In this document: positions 1 through 8,465 of the stretch, piece after piece
Layout of the letters: every line of letters begins with the position of its first letter
Numbering within the stretch: the stretch's first letter is position 1
Assembly (NCBI RefSeq): GCF_028610675.1
Contig: NZ_JAQQWS010000002.1
Span: 345,137-409,136 of the forward strand
From: Alkalihalobacillus pseudalcaliphilus
GTDB lineage: Bacteria > Bacillota > Bacilli > Bacillales > Bacillaceae_D
Direction of reading: 5' to 3'
Length of the DNA: 64,000 nt
Position numbers and translations under genes: made by a program
Notes under the pieces: model-generated
Databases searched by the model: none
What the model was told of the DNA's origin: nothing
Seen by the model: only the letters and a program-made list of their open reading frames with translations

Positions 1-1
1 T

Positions 2-562
2 ATCACTCAAAGTGATTGGAGTAACCTACCTCAAACCGTTCAAGGTTTTTTGGATTTATTTCAATCACCAAATTATAAAAGGCATGGCTTGTTCGTATTT
101 GTGGAACCTTTTGCCAAGGAGGGCACGATCGAAGACTATCGGAAGCAATTTTGGGCGATTCTCGCATACTTACACGCAGCTGACAAGGTTGAATGGCCCC
201 AAAATAGTCCCCGAGATCCTGACGACTTTTTATGGGATTTTCACTTTCATGGTGAGCCCATCTTTGTGTTCGGGAATGCCCCCGCTTATAAGAAAAGAAA
301 AACACGGGATTTAGGAAATTCACTCGTCCTCGGTTTTCAGCCTCGCAAAATCTTCAAAGGGTTAGAAGGTACCGAAAAAGGCGGGATTATGTCTCGAGAA
401 AAGGTTCGTAAACGAGTCGAGTTGTGGGACCAACTACCAAAACACCCAGATATCGGCCATTATGGTGACCCGACTCATCATGAATGGAAGCAGTTTTTCA
501 TTGGCGATGATGTTCAGCCCATTCAAGGTAAATGCCCATTTACTCATAAATCAAAAAAATGA
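2..562 (+). CDS. YqcI/YcgG family protein, 5'-truncated by window edge
   Basis: The reading frame is open from base 2 and has no start in the window, so only the C-terminal about 187 residues are present. The pattern FVEPF...FWAILAYLH, then DPDDFLWDFHFHGEPIFVF and a terminal EWKQFFIGDD matches the YqcI/YcgG family, known from Bacillus. The family's biochemical role is not established; some members carry a haem-type ligand motif, but I cannot verify one here. The last residues (CPFTHKSKK) are basic. A strong hairpin follows 25 bases after the stop, so the gene appears to end its own transcript. Confidence 0.7.
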   Translation: MTQSDWSNLPQTVQGFLDLFQSPNYKRHGLFVFVEPFAKEGTIEDYRKQFWAILAYLHAADKVEWPQNSPRDPDDFLWDFHFHGEPIFVFGNAPAYKKRKTRDLGNSLVLGFQPRKIFKGLEGTEKGGIMSREKVRKRVELWDQLPKHPDIGHYGDPTHHEWKQFFIGDDVQPIQGKCPFTHKSKK

Positions 563-586
563 CTAGGAAATAGGTAGATGTAAGTC

Positions 587-622
587 AAAGAGCACACATA
601 TCGGTATGTGTGCTCTTTCTTG
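587..622. terminator. Bidirectional hairpin terminator
   Basis: A perfect 14-bp stem (AAAGAGCACACATA / TATGTGTGCTCTTT) with a TCGG tetraloop lies between the convergent ends of the YqcI-type gene and the SRPBCC gene. The A- and T-rich stem ends let it serve either strand. Confidence 0.85.
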
Positions 623-650
623 AGTCAATCATTCTTACCTATGCGAGCTC

Positions 651-1133
651 TTACAGTGCCCAATGAAAGGCCTTCTCGTAATACTTCCTCAACTGTTCAG
701 CATGATCCTTCCATTCTACTTGCTGTTCATATACGATTTGCTCGAATACATCTAAACATCGATGCCACCCAGCAGCTGTATATTTGGCCATTTGTACATC
801 CTCAAATAAATGTGTAAACACCATCATACACCCGCTATCCTCTTGTGCTAATGAAATGTTTATCCAATCATTTACTTCCTGAAATTCAAAAGCGTAGGGG
901 CTTGTTAACTTCGTTATGACTCCTTCGTATGTTGCGCCTTCACCATCATCAAAGCCTATTTTTCCTCCTACGCGTAACTCAAGCTCCCCTGTTGCAAAAG
1001 GATACCATTGTATAAAGCAATCTGGATTTGTGATCATAGAGAAAACATGCTCAGGCTTTTTAGAAAAATGTCGTTCAAACCGTAATACATATCGTTCCTG
1101 CTGCTTGTGTAAAGTTCCAAATGAGCTCATCAT
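651..1133 (-). CDS. SRPBCC / AHSA1-like protein
   Basis: A protein of about 160 residues with the helix-grip layout. It starts RFERHFSKKPEHVFSMITN, continues through FIQWYPF and GGKIGFDD to SPYAFEFQEV, and ends in a long C-terminal helix. These proteins bind hydrophobic ligands or partner proteins; the ligand cannot be read from sequence. A GAGGTGG Shine-Dalgarno lies just upstream; its distance favours the second ATG (1130) over the first (1133). It appears monocistronic and converges on the YqcI-type gene, sharing its terminator. The family call is fair; the specific function is unknown. Confidence 0.75.
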   Translation of the reverse strand: MMSSFGTLHKQQERYVLRFERHFSKKPEHVFSMITNPDCFIQWYPFATGELELRVGGKIGFDDGEGATYEGVITKLTSPYAFEFQEVNDWINISLAQEDSGCMMVFTHLFEDVQMAKYTAAGWHRCLDVFEQIVYEQQVEWKDHAEQLRKYYEKAFHWAL

Positions 1134-1646
1134 TCCACCTCATATCATTCATGTAATAAAAAAGCATCGTTATCCAAAAAGCAACTTGTATGCTCCCATT
1201 ATACAGGGACAGAATCCTATTTCAACTCATTATTGACCTGCCACCTATTCTTTGTTGTTTGTATAAAAATTTACAAAGTAGTCGGATTATCGTTATACAT
1301 CATTTTTTAGGTCGTGCGTATTTTTAAGGAATTCTACAGCGAAATTTTTCTATGTGGATGGTGCCTCTAATTCCTCATAGCTAAAATAAGCAAAATCAGC
1401 ATAGTTAGTTGATTCTTGACCATTACTTGTGGCGTAAAGTCCAATATCAGTGGGTCTTAATAGCACCCAGGGTAAAATCCTACTCACCCTAGTAGCTTCA
1501 TCACTTCATTTAAAGCCATTACCGGTCAAACTCCACTACAATATAGAAAAGGCTCATCGAAAAAATAAAAAGGAAGAGAGCTATATCCTCTCCTCCTCAT
1601 GTATCTACATTAAAGACATCGATATTGTATTGGCCCTTGGCCCTAC
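1134..1646. other. Intergenic stretch without a convincing gene
   Basis: I see no ORF here with a ribosome binding site and protein-like composition. A 70-codon plus-strand frame near 1450-1662 overlaps the end of the SDR gene and lacks a Shine-Dalgarno. The decayed look suits the neighbouring broken SDR gene. Confidence 0.5.
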
Positions 1647-2417
1647 TTATCTTGAAGTATAGCCGGCATCAGCATGAATCGTCGTACCTGTAACATACGA
1701 TGCTGCGTCTGAAGCTAACCATAGACTAGCTTGAGCTATTTCTCTCGGCTGTCCAAAACGATTTAATAGACTTAATTGTGGTGCATACTCTTCTTCTGTA
1801 AAGCCAAATTGCTCTAAAGCACCTCTTAACATTGGTGTATCTATAGCACCAGGTGCTACCGTATTGACGCGAATGTTATGAGCTCCATTTTCTAGAGCAG
1901 CTACTTTTGTCATACCTACGACCCCATGCTTAGCTGCCACGTAAGCAATATTATTTGGCTATGGTCTAAATCCACTTATTGAAGAAATATTAATAATTGA
2001 ACCACCTTTTCCTTGCTTTTGTAGTTGCTGTAATTGATATTTCATACATAATGCCGTTCCTTTTAAGTCAACAGCAATTAAGCGGTCCCAGTATTGTTCG
2101 TCAAACTCAACTGTTGGTTTATCATCAGGCGTTAAGGCAGCATTATTTACCGCAACATCTAACTTTCCATAAGTCTCTACAGTAAACTCAACCATTTTAC
2201 GTACATCTTCGGCATTCGAAATATCTACTTTAATAAAAGCTGCTTCACCACCACTTTGATTGATTTCTTCTGTTACAGCTCGTCCCTTTTCTTCGTTAAA
2301 ATCAGCAATGACAACCTTCGCCTTAGCCTCTGAGAATAGCTTAGCTGTTTGTTCACCCATCCCCATTGCGGCTCCTGTAATAATCGCTACTTTACCTTCT
2401 AAAATTGGAAATGTCAT
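1647..2417 (-). pseudogene. Short-chain dehydrogenase/reductase with an in-frame amber stop
   Basis: The two halves are in the same frame and together make a full-length SDR of about 256 residues. The N-terminal half has the Rossmann motif TGAAMGMG, the NNA motif and the catalytic-region serine (NISSISG). A TAG at 1959-1961 follows ISGFRP. The frame then resumes with PNNIAYVAAKHG, which carries the catalytic Tyr-x-x-x-Lys, and ends GTTIHADAGYTSR. A single C-to-T change from CAG would create the stop. The truncated product lacks the catalytic Tyr/Lys and should be inactive unless there is readthrough, a suppressor tRNA or a sequencing error. It is divergent from the TetR gene, the usual arrangement for a repressor and its target. 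Confidence 0.85.
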
Positions 2418-2522
2418 TTTTCTTTTCCTCCTTCAAGATATGTATTTAATTCCATCCTATATGGAGATTGAGATGGTTTTCAATCATCAATATTCGCATA
2501 ACTGTTTGTTACTATACAAAAT

Positions 2523-2532
2523 ACAATATTGT
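2523..2532. promoter_or_regulatory. Candidate TetR operator in the SDR/TetR divergent region
   Basis: ACAATATTGT is a perfect 10-bp palindrome with a further half-site (AATATTGT) 9 bases downstream. It lies between the divergent SDR and TetR starts, where autoregulating TetR proteins usually bind. The assignment is by position and symmetry only. Confidence 0.4.
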
Positions 2533-2592
2533 CTAGTATAAATATTGTGCTTACCCTATTGTTTTGACTAATTAATGTAAGAGGTGAACGCC

Positions 2593-3534
2593 ATGGATAA
2601 CCAATTAGATAAGAGAATTAGACGTTCCAAAGACGATTTGAAACAAACATTTATCAATTTACTGCATAAAAAAAGCTGTGACCACATATCCATTTCTGAA
2701 ATTGTTCGTTCCGCTCAATATAACCGTGGCACTTTTTATGCAAACTTTGAATCAAAAGAAGCATTGTTAGAGGAAATAATTGATGAAGTTCTCGACGAAC
2801 TCATGAACCAAATTAGAAACCCTTATCAGGAAAAAACAAACGTATATATAAGAGACATTAATCCCACTGATATCACTTTGTTTACCTACATTAAAGAGAA
2901 TCAAAGCTTATTTACTTTATTACTAAGTGATCATGTCACCATCAACTTCAGATACCGATTAGCCAAAGCCATTGAAGATTTATTTATTCAAGAATATGAC
3001 TATCGAATTGATGAAGAATATAATGTTTCTTTAACTTGGCTTTATATTTATCGTGCCCACGGCATTGCCGGATTAATCATTAGATGGATAGAGGAAAACT
3101 TTCCAACATCAACTAATTTCATGTCTGAACAAGTCATTGAACTCATGCTTGTCTCCACACCTAGTTTCATAAAAAAGGATAGGAAAAAAGGACACCTAAA
3201 TGCTGATGCCCTTTTTACTTGCAATCCCGCGATTCGCCTTTTGCTCGGGGTTACTCTTCCTTTTTCTGCCCGCAACCCCACGATTTCGCCTTTTGCTCGG
3301 GGTTTCTCCGCTTTTTTCCACTCGCAACCCCGCGATTCGCCTTTTGCTCGGGGTTTCTCCTCCTTTTTCGACTCGCAACCCCGCGATTCCGCGTTTGCAC
3401 GGGGTTTCTCTTCCTTTTTCTGCCCGCAACCCCGCGATTCGCCGTTTGTTTCACATCCAACTCTACGCATAGAACAGAACCGACTAACTATCCAAACCGT
3501 TACGTTTATAGGCAAATACAAAGATCACCGCTGA
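2593..3534 (+). CDS. TetR/AcrR-type regulator with a repeat-encoded C-terminal extension
   Basis: The N-terminal about 60 residues form a TetR helix-turn-helix (ISEIVRSAQYNRGTFYANF, then ESKEALL), followed by a helical ligand-binding domain to about residue 200 (ending near STPSFIKKDRKKG). An ATG at 2593 has AAGAGGTG at good spacing and is preferred to the GTG at 2584, which overlaps that site. The last roughly 110 residues come from a 51-bp tandem repeat and are a low-complexity string (Q-P-R-D-S-P-F-A-R-G-F type) unlike any TetR domain. The usual family length is about 190-200 residues, so the original stop appears to have been lost or displaced. It probably represses the divergent SDR gene. 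Confidence 0.8.
   Translation: MDNQLDKRIRRSKDDLKQTFINLLHKKSCDHISISEIVRSAQYNRGTFYANFESKEALLEEIIDEVLDELMNQIRNPYQEKTNVYIRDINPTDITLFTYIKENQSLFTLLLSDHVTINFRYRLAKAIEDLFIQEYDYRIDEEYNVSLTWLYIYRAHGIAGLIIRWIEENFPTSTNFMSEQVIELMLVSTPSFIKKDRKKGHLNADALFTCNPAIRLLLGVTLPFSARNPTISPFARGFSAFFHSQPRDSPFARGFSSFFDSQPRDSAFARGFSSFFCPQPRDSPFVSHPTLRIEQNRLTIQTVTFIGKYKDHR
3220..3450. repeat. 51-bp tandem repeat array A, about 4.5 units
   Basis: Anchors of the form GCAAyCCCrCGATT recur at about 3220, 3271, 3323, 3374 and 3425, a 51-52 base period. The unit is markedly richer in G+C than its surroundings and carries pyrimidine runs (TTTCTCCTCCTTTTT). Because 51 is a multiple of three, several frames on both strands stay open through it, so the overlapping ORFs here are not evidence of genes. 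It forms the 3' end of the TetR reading frame. Confidence 0.9.
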
Positions 3535-4230
3535 CAGCAATAACCACCCAAAAAGAACCGTGCTGTCGAACAAATTCCATTGGTAGTGACCCTCTGCAAA
3601 TAGACTGCTTGCGAAATTGGTTAAGACGCCTGTGTACGTGTAGTCGACGAGATAAGCTAAATCTTCCTTCAAAAACTTCAATACCGGTACGGAAGTGAAA
3701 AGGAGTGTAACGGGCATGCCCATGACGGCAGCCTGTGATTGGTTTTTCGATAAAATCCCAACGACATAACCAATTAATAAACTGATTAAGCTTGCAACCG
3801 TAGTCATGACGAGATAACTTCCGAATGGCACTTCATTAAATGCGACACCACTTGCCGGGATCATAAGTATATTTGTAACAGTCAGGATAATAAGTGGCGG
3901 AATCAGCGTTCCAATCATGTATTCAACACCGTTCACCGATGATGTCATCAAGACACGTAACGTATTCTTTTCTTTTTCTTCTGCTAACGGACTACTGCTC
4001 ATCGAAATCCCGGAAATAGCAATGTTAAAAACCATACCAAAGCTTAACACAAAGGCCCCCGTTGAAAAAAACATCCCCGCTTCATTAACATCAACCTCTG
4101 GCATGAGCTGCCTCATACCGAAAGCAAAAGCAAGAGCTAACACAGGGCCGATAATAACACTCGTATTATTTAATATCGTTTGGAATTTCATACCAATGAT
4201 CGCATTGATTTTTCTCATTGAACTATTCAT
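3484..4230 (-). CDS. ABC-2 type transporter permease
   Basis: A 248-residue membrane protein with about six hydrophobic segments: SVIIGPVLALAFAFG, FVLSFGMVFNIAISGI, the segment after MIGTLIPPLIILTV, YLVMTTVASLISLLIGYVVG, AAVMGMPVTLLFTSVPVL and STVLFGWLLLSAVIFVFAY. The cytoplasmic EEKEKNTLRVLMTS motif is typical of ABC-2 exporters and probably contacts the ATPase. Its ATG overlaps the ATPase stop (ATGA), which indicates translational coupling and a two-component exporter. The substrate is unknown; lipids, antibiotics or peptides are common for this class. Confidence 0.85.
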   Translation of the reverse strand: MNSSMRKINAIIGMKFQTILNNTSVIIGPVLALAFAFGMRQLMPEVDVNEAGMFFSTGAFVLSFGMVFNIAISGISMSSSPLAEEKEKNTLRVLMTSSVNGVEYMIGTLIPPLIILTVTNILMIPASGVAFNEVPFGSYLVMTTVASLISLLIGYVVGILSKNQSQAAVMGMPVTLLFTSVPVLKFLKEDLAYLVDYTYTGVLTNFASSLFAEGHYQWNLFDSTVLFGWLLLSAVIFVFAYKRNGLDS

Positions 4231-5084
4231 AGTAACTCCCTCCCTGTTACTTCTAGAAAGACCTTCTCTAACGTTGGTTCACATGAGTGAATCGTGATAA
4301 GTTCATCCTTGGCCATCCACTGATGAATCTTTTCTGTCGTCTCATCTGAGTGTGGTAATACATGTGCTTGACCATCCGCAAGTTGGATTTCATACTTTTT
4401 TTTCGTATTATATTTGAGACAAACTTCCTTTGGAGCTCCTTGCTCAACGATAAGTCCATCATTCAAAAGTGCGACATGGTCACAAAGTTTGGTGGCCTCA
4501 TCCATATTATGTGTCGTTAAAAAGATCGCCGTTCCATTCTCCTTTAATTCAAATAGAAGCTCATGAACAGCCTCAGCTGTACTTGGATCTAATCCACTCG
4601 TAGGTTCATCTAGGAAAAGTACTTTCGGTTGATGTAACAAGGCACGTGCTAATACTAAACGTTGACCCATTCCTTTTGATAATTGATTCGCGAGCTTACT
4701 TTTATGCTCTGCTAAACCGACTCTTTCTAAAAGTTCATCAATGCGTTCCTTTTTGACATTGAGTATTTTTGCGAAAATCTTCAAATTGTTATATACGGTC
4801 ATTTTTTCATACAGCCCACTATTATCTGTCACAATTCCGACCTGTTCATAGATACTTTCATTGATTTGTTCCACAGCTTGCCCTAGTACAAACGCTTTTC
4901 CTGAGCTTTGTGCTAATTGCCCCGTCAATATTTTGATTGTAGTCGTTTTCCCTGAGCCAGACGGGCCTAGAAACCCGAATATTTCACCCGCATGAACCGA
5001 AAAAGAAAGGTTCTTTAATGCGATTTGTTCTTTAAACTTTTTTGAAAGATGCTCAACTTCTATCACGCTCTGCTTTTTCATCTG
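4227..5084 (-). CDS. ABC transporter ATP-binding protein
   Basis: A complete nucleotide-binding domain with Walker A GPSGSGKTT, a Q-loop region, signature LSKGMGQR, Walker B KVLFLDEPTSGLD and the switch histidine in TTHNMDEA. A C-terminal tail of about 70 residues is typical of the CcmA/ABC-2 subgroup. I place the start at ATG 5084 (MKKQSVIEVEHL) behind GGAGGAG; an upstream in-frame start at 5120 would add a His-rich peptide of doubtful meaning. It is coupled to the downstream permease and should power export. The neighbouring LytTR protein is a likely regulator. Confidence 0.9.
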   Translation of the reverse strand, partial: QMKKQSVIEVEHLSKKFKEQIALKNLSFSVHAGEIFGFLGPSGSGKTTTIKILTGQLAQSSGKAFVLGQAVEQINESIYEQVGIVTDNSGLYEKMTVYNNLKIFAKILNVKKERIDELLERVGLAEHKSKLANQLSKGMGQRLVLARALLHQPKVLFLDEPTSGLDPSTAEAVHELLFELKENGTAIFLTTHNMDEATKLCDHVALLNDGLIVEQGAPKEVCLKYNTKKKYEIQLADGQAHVLPHSDETTEKIHQWMAKDELITIHSCEPTLEKVFLEVTGRELL

Positions 5085-5287
5085 TACATCACTCCTCCAG
5101 CCATCATGATGATGGTTCATCGGACTGTCTAAGCGTTACTTCTCTTTGCTTACCTTAGAATGTCCATCTGCTTTAAGTTTAGTGAAGTGTGAGGGAAAAG
5201 TCGTAAATATCCGTTGAATCGTACTGTAATAAGCTCAATGGTAATAAATAAAGGCTGAAATGCATGCATCTCAACCTGAATCGTACG

Positions 5288-6286
5288 CTAAAATGTAATT
5301 AAACTTTTCATTTCCTCTAACCGATTACGGGAAAGGGGCAATTTGGCATGAGGATTCCCTTTCAAGATGAGTGTGTAGCTATTTTTGGAATAACTAATTA
5401 ACTCAGAAACGCGTTGTAAGTTCACTAAATAGGAACGGTGACACCTGAAAAAGCCAAAGGTAATTAATTTTTCCTCTAATTGATTCATCGTTAAATCGGT
5501 AGGGAAATATTCATCACCAATACGAATATTACTAACACTATTTATGCTTTCAATAAAATCAATCTCATCGGGACTAAAAAAGATCGTTTTTTCAGCCAAT
5601 TTACATGTCACTTTAAAAACATTTTTCGGTTGAATCGTTCCATGTTCGACCTTTTCCTGGGAAATAATATCCGATTCTTCGACAAGATCTGTTTTTTCTA
5701 AACCCGTTGAATGGTTATAACGATAAATTTCGCTACTCAATAACAATAAATCCTCGACGTAGTTCGACGTAATCAACGTCGCTATTTGATTAGCACGTAG
5801 ATGCTCTATGGCTTTTAAGTACAACTCAATGCCTTCGTCTGTTAAATTGTTAAGAGGGTCTTCTAATAAAATAAGCTGCGGTGAAAATAAAAAAAGTCTA
5901 AATAAACTTACTCTTTTTCGTTGTTCCTTTGTCAGTTTTTTAATTTTTGTTTGCCAAACATCTGATAACGAAAAAGTCGCGATATACTCTTCTAATGGCT
6001 TTTCGAAAGCCGCTATTTTTTTATAAAATTTCAAATAGCTGTGAACCGTCATGCTTTCATAGAGGCCATCATCACTTTTTTCACTTAAAATCAATTGAAT
6101 CTCACGCTCAATTTCTCCACTTGAAGGCATTTCTTTGCCCTCTATTAAATCAAACAAAATTTCGCTTTCTTCGCCAGATATTTTAATACCAATTCGAGAG
6201 CTCTCTTTCACATCTAAGCTGACATCCTTAATAGTCGTACGATTCCCTTCTTGTTTTAAGACATTCACCAATTTAATTAATGTCAT
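5288..6286 (-). CDS. Degenerate ABC-ATPase fused to a LytTR DNA-binding domain
   Basis: Residues 1 to about 200 align with an ABC ATPase but the catalytic motifs have decayed. The Walker A position reads ISGEESEIL with no GKS/T, the signature is LTKEQRKR, and Walker B is LILLEDPLNN. From about residue 225 a LytTR domain follows (EIDFIESI, FFRCHRSYLVNLQRV, LPLSRNRLEEMK). This ABC-like/LytTR architecture is known for Bacillus regulators next to ABC-2 exporters. The fold probably serves sensing or interaction with the exporter ATPase rather than ATP hydrolysis. It is encoded upstream of the exporter on the same strand with a gap of about 200 bases. Confidence 0.85.
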   Translation of the reverse strand: MTLIKLVNVLKQEGNRTTIKDVSLDVKESSRIGIKISGEESEILFDLIEGKEMPSSGEIEREIQLILSEKSDDGLYESMTVHSYLKFYKKIAAFEKPLEEYIATFSLSDVWQTKIKKLTKEQRKRVSLFRLFLFSPQLILLEDPLNNLTDEGIELYLKAIEHLRANQIATLITSNYVEDLLLLSSEIYRYNHSTGLEKTDLVEESDIISQEKVEHGTIQPKNVFKVTCKLAEKTIFFSPDEIDFIESINSVSNIRIGDEYFPTDLTMNQLEEKLITFGFFRCHRSYLVNLQRVSELISYSKNSYTLILKGNPHAKLPLSRNRLEEMKSLITF

Positions 6287-6489
6287 CTTCTACACACTTT
6301 CCTCATTATTTAAAAACTTTTTATAATAATTACACTAAAATTTCTGCCCGTTTAGTATGATTCAAAAATAACATTTCTACGAGTTATCTTCGTAAACGAA
6401 TTTGTTCTCATTTACTAATAATTCGTATCTAAGATAATTTGGTTGCATCTTTTGGGGAATTTATTTAAAGCATATCCTTCCGTTTCTTA

Positions 6490-6681
6490 TTATGAAACAA
6501 ATTCACATATCAAGGTGCCTCGATGTACTACGATATATTCAGCTGTTGACTTATTCATCACTTGTGAAACTTTCTTCGTATGGGTTATTTCGATCCAATC
6601 ATTTTGTATATCTACTAATAACTTTATTTCCACATTCTGTTCTCCATATTTCAAACCACTATAAGATATTTTCGACATCAT
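6490..6681 (-). CDS. Small hypothetical protein
   Basis: A frame of about 63 residues beginning MMSKISYSGLKYGEQ. The ATG at 6681 follows AAAGGGTGATA, a plausible ribosome binding site. The product is soluble, beta-prone and has mixed charge. I do not recognise a family. It sits alone between the LytTR regulator and the riboswitch-pbuE unit. It may be real, or the remnant of a longer gene. Confidence 0.45.
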   Translation of the reverse strand: MMSKISYSGLKYGEQNVEIKLLVDIQNDWIEITHTKKVSQVMNKSTAEYIVVHRGTLICEFVS

Positions 6682-6878
6682 TATCACCCTTTACTTATAG
6701 ATTAGTTATCTATTTCTATTATACTTGATATTTTTTAGATTATAAAAATTAGCAAAACAACTTTTACCTTGAAGGATGATCCTTAATCAAGAGTAACCCC
6801 TAAAAATTTACACTTGAAAAATAATCACATAACTTGTAAACTGTTCAAAGTATCTTGCTTACCTCAAATGAATATAAC

Positions 6879-6940
6879 CTGTATAACCTCTGAATATGGC
6901 ATGAGGGTCTCTACCAGGAACCTTAAAATCCTGATTACAG
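6879..6940 (+). promoter_or_regulatory. Purine riboswitch, adenine-type aptamer
   Basis: The sequence carries all core positions of the purine aptamer: TATAACCTC, AATATGG, a loop with TCTACCAGGAACC, TTAAAATCCTGATTACAG, and P1 pairing of CTGTA with TACAG. The specificity position before P1 is T (CCTGATTA), as in the B. subtilis pbuE adenine switch, and not C as in guanine switches. The aptamer overlaps a terminator, so adenine binding should prevent termination and turn on pbuE. Confidence 0.93.
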
Positions 6941-6977
6941 AAAATGAACGGTTCATTTTTTGTAATCAGGATTTTTT
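6925..6977 (+). terminator. Riboswitch-controlled terminator of pbuE
   Basis: AAATCCTGATTACA pairs with TGTAATCAGGATTT and is followed by a T run. The left arm is also the 3' part of the adenine aptamer, so aptamer folding and terminator folding exclude each other. This is the expression platform of an ON switch. Confidence 0.92.
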
Positions 6978-7007
6978 TATTTTATGAGAAAGGACGTTGC
7001 GTAAAAA

Positions 7008-8177
7008 ATGAATGTTAGAGTTTTTATTCTTGCCCTTTCAACGGTTGCCGTTGGTCTTGTTGAATTAATCATTGGTGGCATCTTGCCAACGATTGCCAAT
7101 GATTTAAATGTCTCCTTAAGCTCAGCGGGGCAGTTGATTACGATTTTTGCCTTAATTTATGCAATTTCTGGACCGGTCTTACTCGTATTAACGAGCAAAG
7201 TCGAACGGAAAAAGTTATATCTTATTTCCTTGTTTATATTTTTTATTAGTAATATCCTAACTTATTATAGTCCGAGCTTCTCTTTTATGATGGCCGCACG
7301 TGTATTAAGTGCCATGAGTACAGCACTGATTGTTGTTTTGTCATTAACGATTGCTGCTAAAATTGTGACACCTAATCACCGAGCTAAGGCTCTCGGTCTT
7401 ATTTATATGGGGATTAGCTCATCGCTTGTGATGGGTGTACCAGTGGGAATTTTAATTTCCGATCTATTTGGCTGGCGTGTTATTTTTCTTGGCATCGCCC
7501 TATTATCGATCGGTTCCTTCATCCTCATTTCTATCTTTTTGCAGAGAATACCTGGAGAAAAGACCGTTCCACTTTCAAAGCAATTAAAGGCCGTTGGCAG
7601 CATAAAATTAGGGAGTGCCCATCTTGCTACGATGTTTATGCTAGCGGGACATTATACACTTTATGCCTATTTCACTCCATTTTTAGAGGCCGAATTGCAT
7701 TTAACTGCTAATTGGATTAGTCTCTTTTATTTATTATTTGGGATTGCTGCGGTTAGTGGTGGTGCCTTCGGTGGTATTCTTTCTGATTCTATCGGTTCAC
7801 AAAAAAGCATCATGGCCGTCATCGTTTCCTTTGCTGTTGTGCTATTCTTGCTACCATTCACTACATTTTCATTGGTTGTTTTCATACCGATGATGATGAT
7901 ATGGGGGGCATTAAGTTGGAGTCTAGCTCCACCACAGCAAAGCTACTTGATTGAAACCGATCCCGTTACATCCGATATTCAACAAAGCTTTAATAACTCC
8001 GCCTTACAAATCGGGATTGCATTAGGCTCTGGATTCGGCGGCATCGTCTTAAGTCAAACAGGCACTGTTACCCACACAGCCTGGTACGGGGCTGCACTTG
8101 TTCTGATTGCCTTACTATGTGCGATTTTCTCTTTAACAAGGAGATCGAAGGAAAGTGAAAAGGCAGAGGCTGCTTAA
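7008..8177 (+). CDS. pbuE: Purine base efflux pump PbuE (MFS)
   Basis: A 389-residue major facilitator protein with about twelve transmembrane helices and the loop 2-3 signature in degenerate form (SKVERKKLYLISL). Length and first residues (MNVRVFILALSTVAVGLVEL) fit the DHA1-type PbuE/YdhL family, which exports adenine, hypoxanthine and guanine. The assignment is strengthened by the adenine riboswitch directly upstream, the defining control of B. subtilis pbuE. The gene is monocistronic and closes with its own terminator. The Shine-Dalgarno-like AAAGGA lies about 13 bases from the ATG, rather far. Confidence 0.92.
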   Translation: MNVRVFILALSTVAVGLVELIIGGILPTIANDLNVSLSSAGQLITIFALIYAISGPVLLVLTSKVERKKLYLISLFIFFISNILTYYSPSFSFMMAARVLSAMSTALIVVLSLTIAAKIVTPNHRAKALGLIYMGISSSLVMGVPVGILISDLFGWRVIFLGIALLSIGSFILISIFLQRIPGEKTVPLSKQLKAVGSIKLGSAHLATMFMLAGHYTLYAYFTPFLEAELHLTANWISLFYLLFGIAAVSGGAFGGILSDSIGSQKSIMAVIVSFAVVLFLLPFTTFSLVVFIPMMMIWGALSWSLAPPQQSYLIETDPVTSDIQQSFNNSALQIGIALGSGFGGIVLSQTGTVTHTAWYGAALVLIALLCAIFSLTRRSKESEKAEAA

Positions 8178-8215
8178 ATTGTATTACCCGAAAGGAAAGT
8201 TTCTAAATAGCATTA

Positions 8216-8257
8216 ACGAGCAACTCATCCTTTGAAGGATAGGCTGCTCGTTTTTTT
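8216..8257 (+). terminator. Rho-independent terminator after pbuE
   Basis: ACGAGCA pairs with TGCTCGT around an inner ATCCTTTGAAGGAT hairpin, followed by seven T residues. It closes the pbuE transcript. Confidence 0.9.
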
Positions 8258-8465
8258 AGGTGGGAATGTTCGTACTACATCCGTTGCTATACACTTTAAA
8301 ACCCTACATTTGTGTGAAAATTTCATTACACTAACAGTCTCTTAACTCTATCTCTTTGACTGACATATCATTGATTCCGCATCTCACCAAGAAATAATTA
8401 TGTACATGTAAATTTTACCGTATTATATTTGATATAAGAATCAATTTCTATGGAGGACGATTAGG

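Noticed and set aside
1421..1445. A further rlmH-type att site (ATTACTTGTGG) in the left flank
   Set aside because: Only the first bases agree; the conserved TACGGTTC part is absent, so it is chance similarity.
1450..1662. A 70-residue plus-strand ORF
   Set aside because: No ribosome binding site and no family resemblance; overlaps the SDR gene end.
3048..3521. Minus-strand Arg/Lys/Gly-rich ORFs over array A
   Set aside because: Several frames are open at once because of the repeat period; no start signals and no protein family resemblance.
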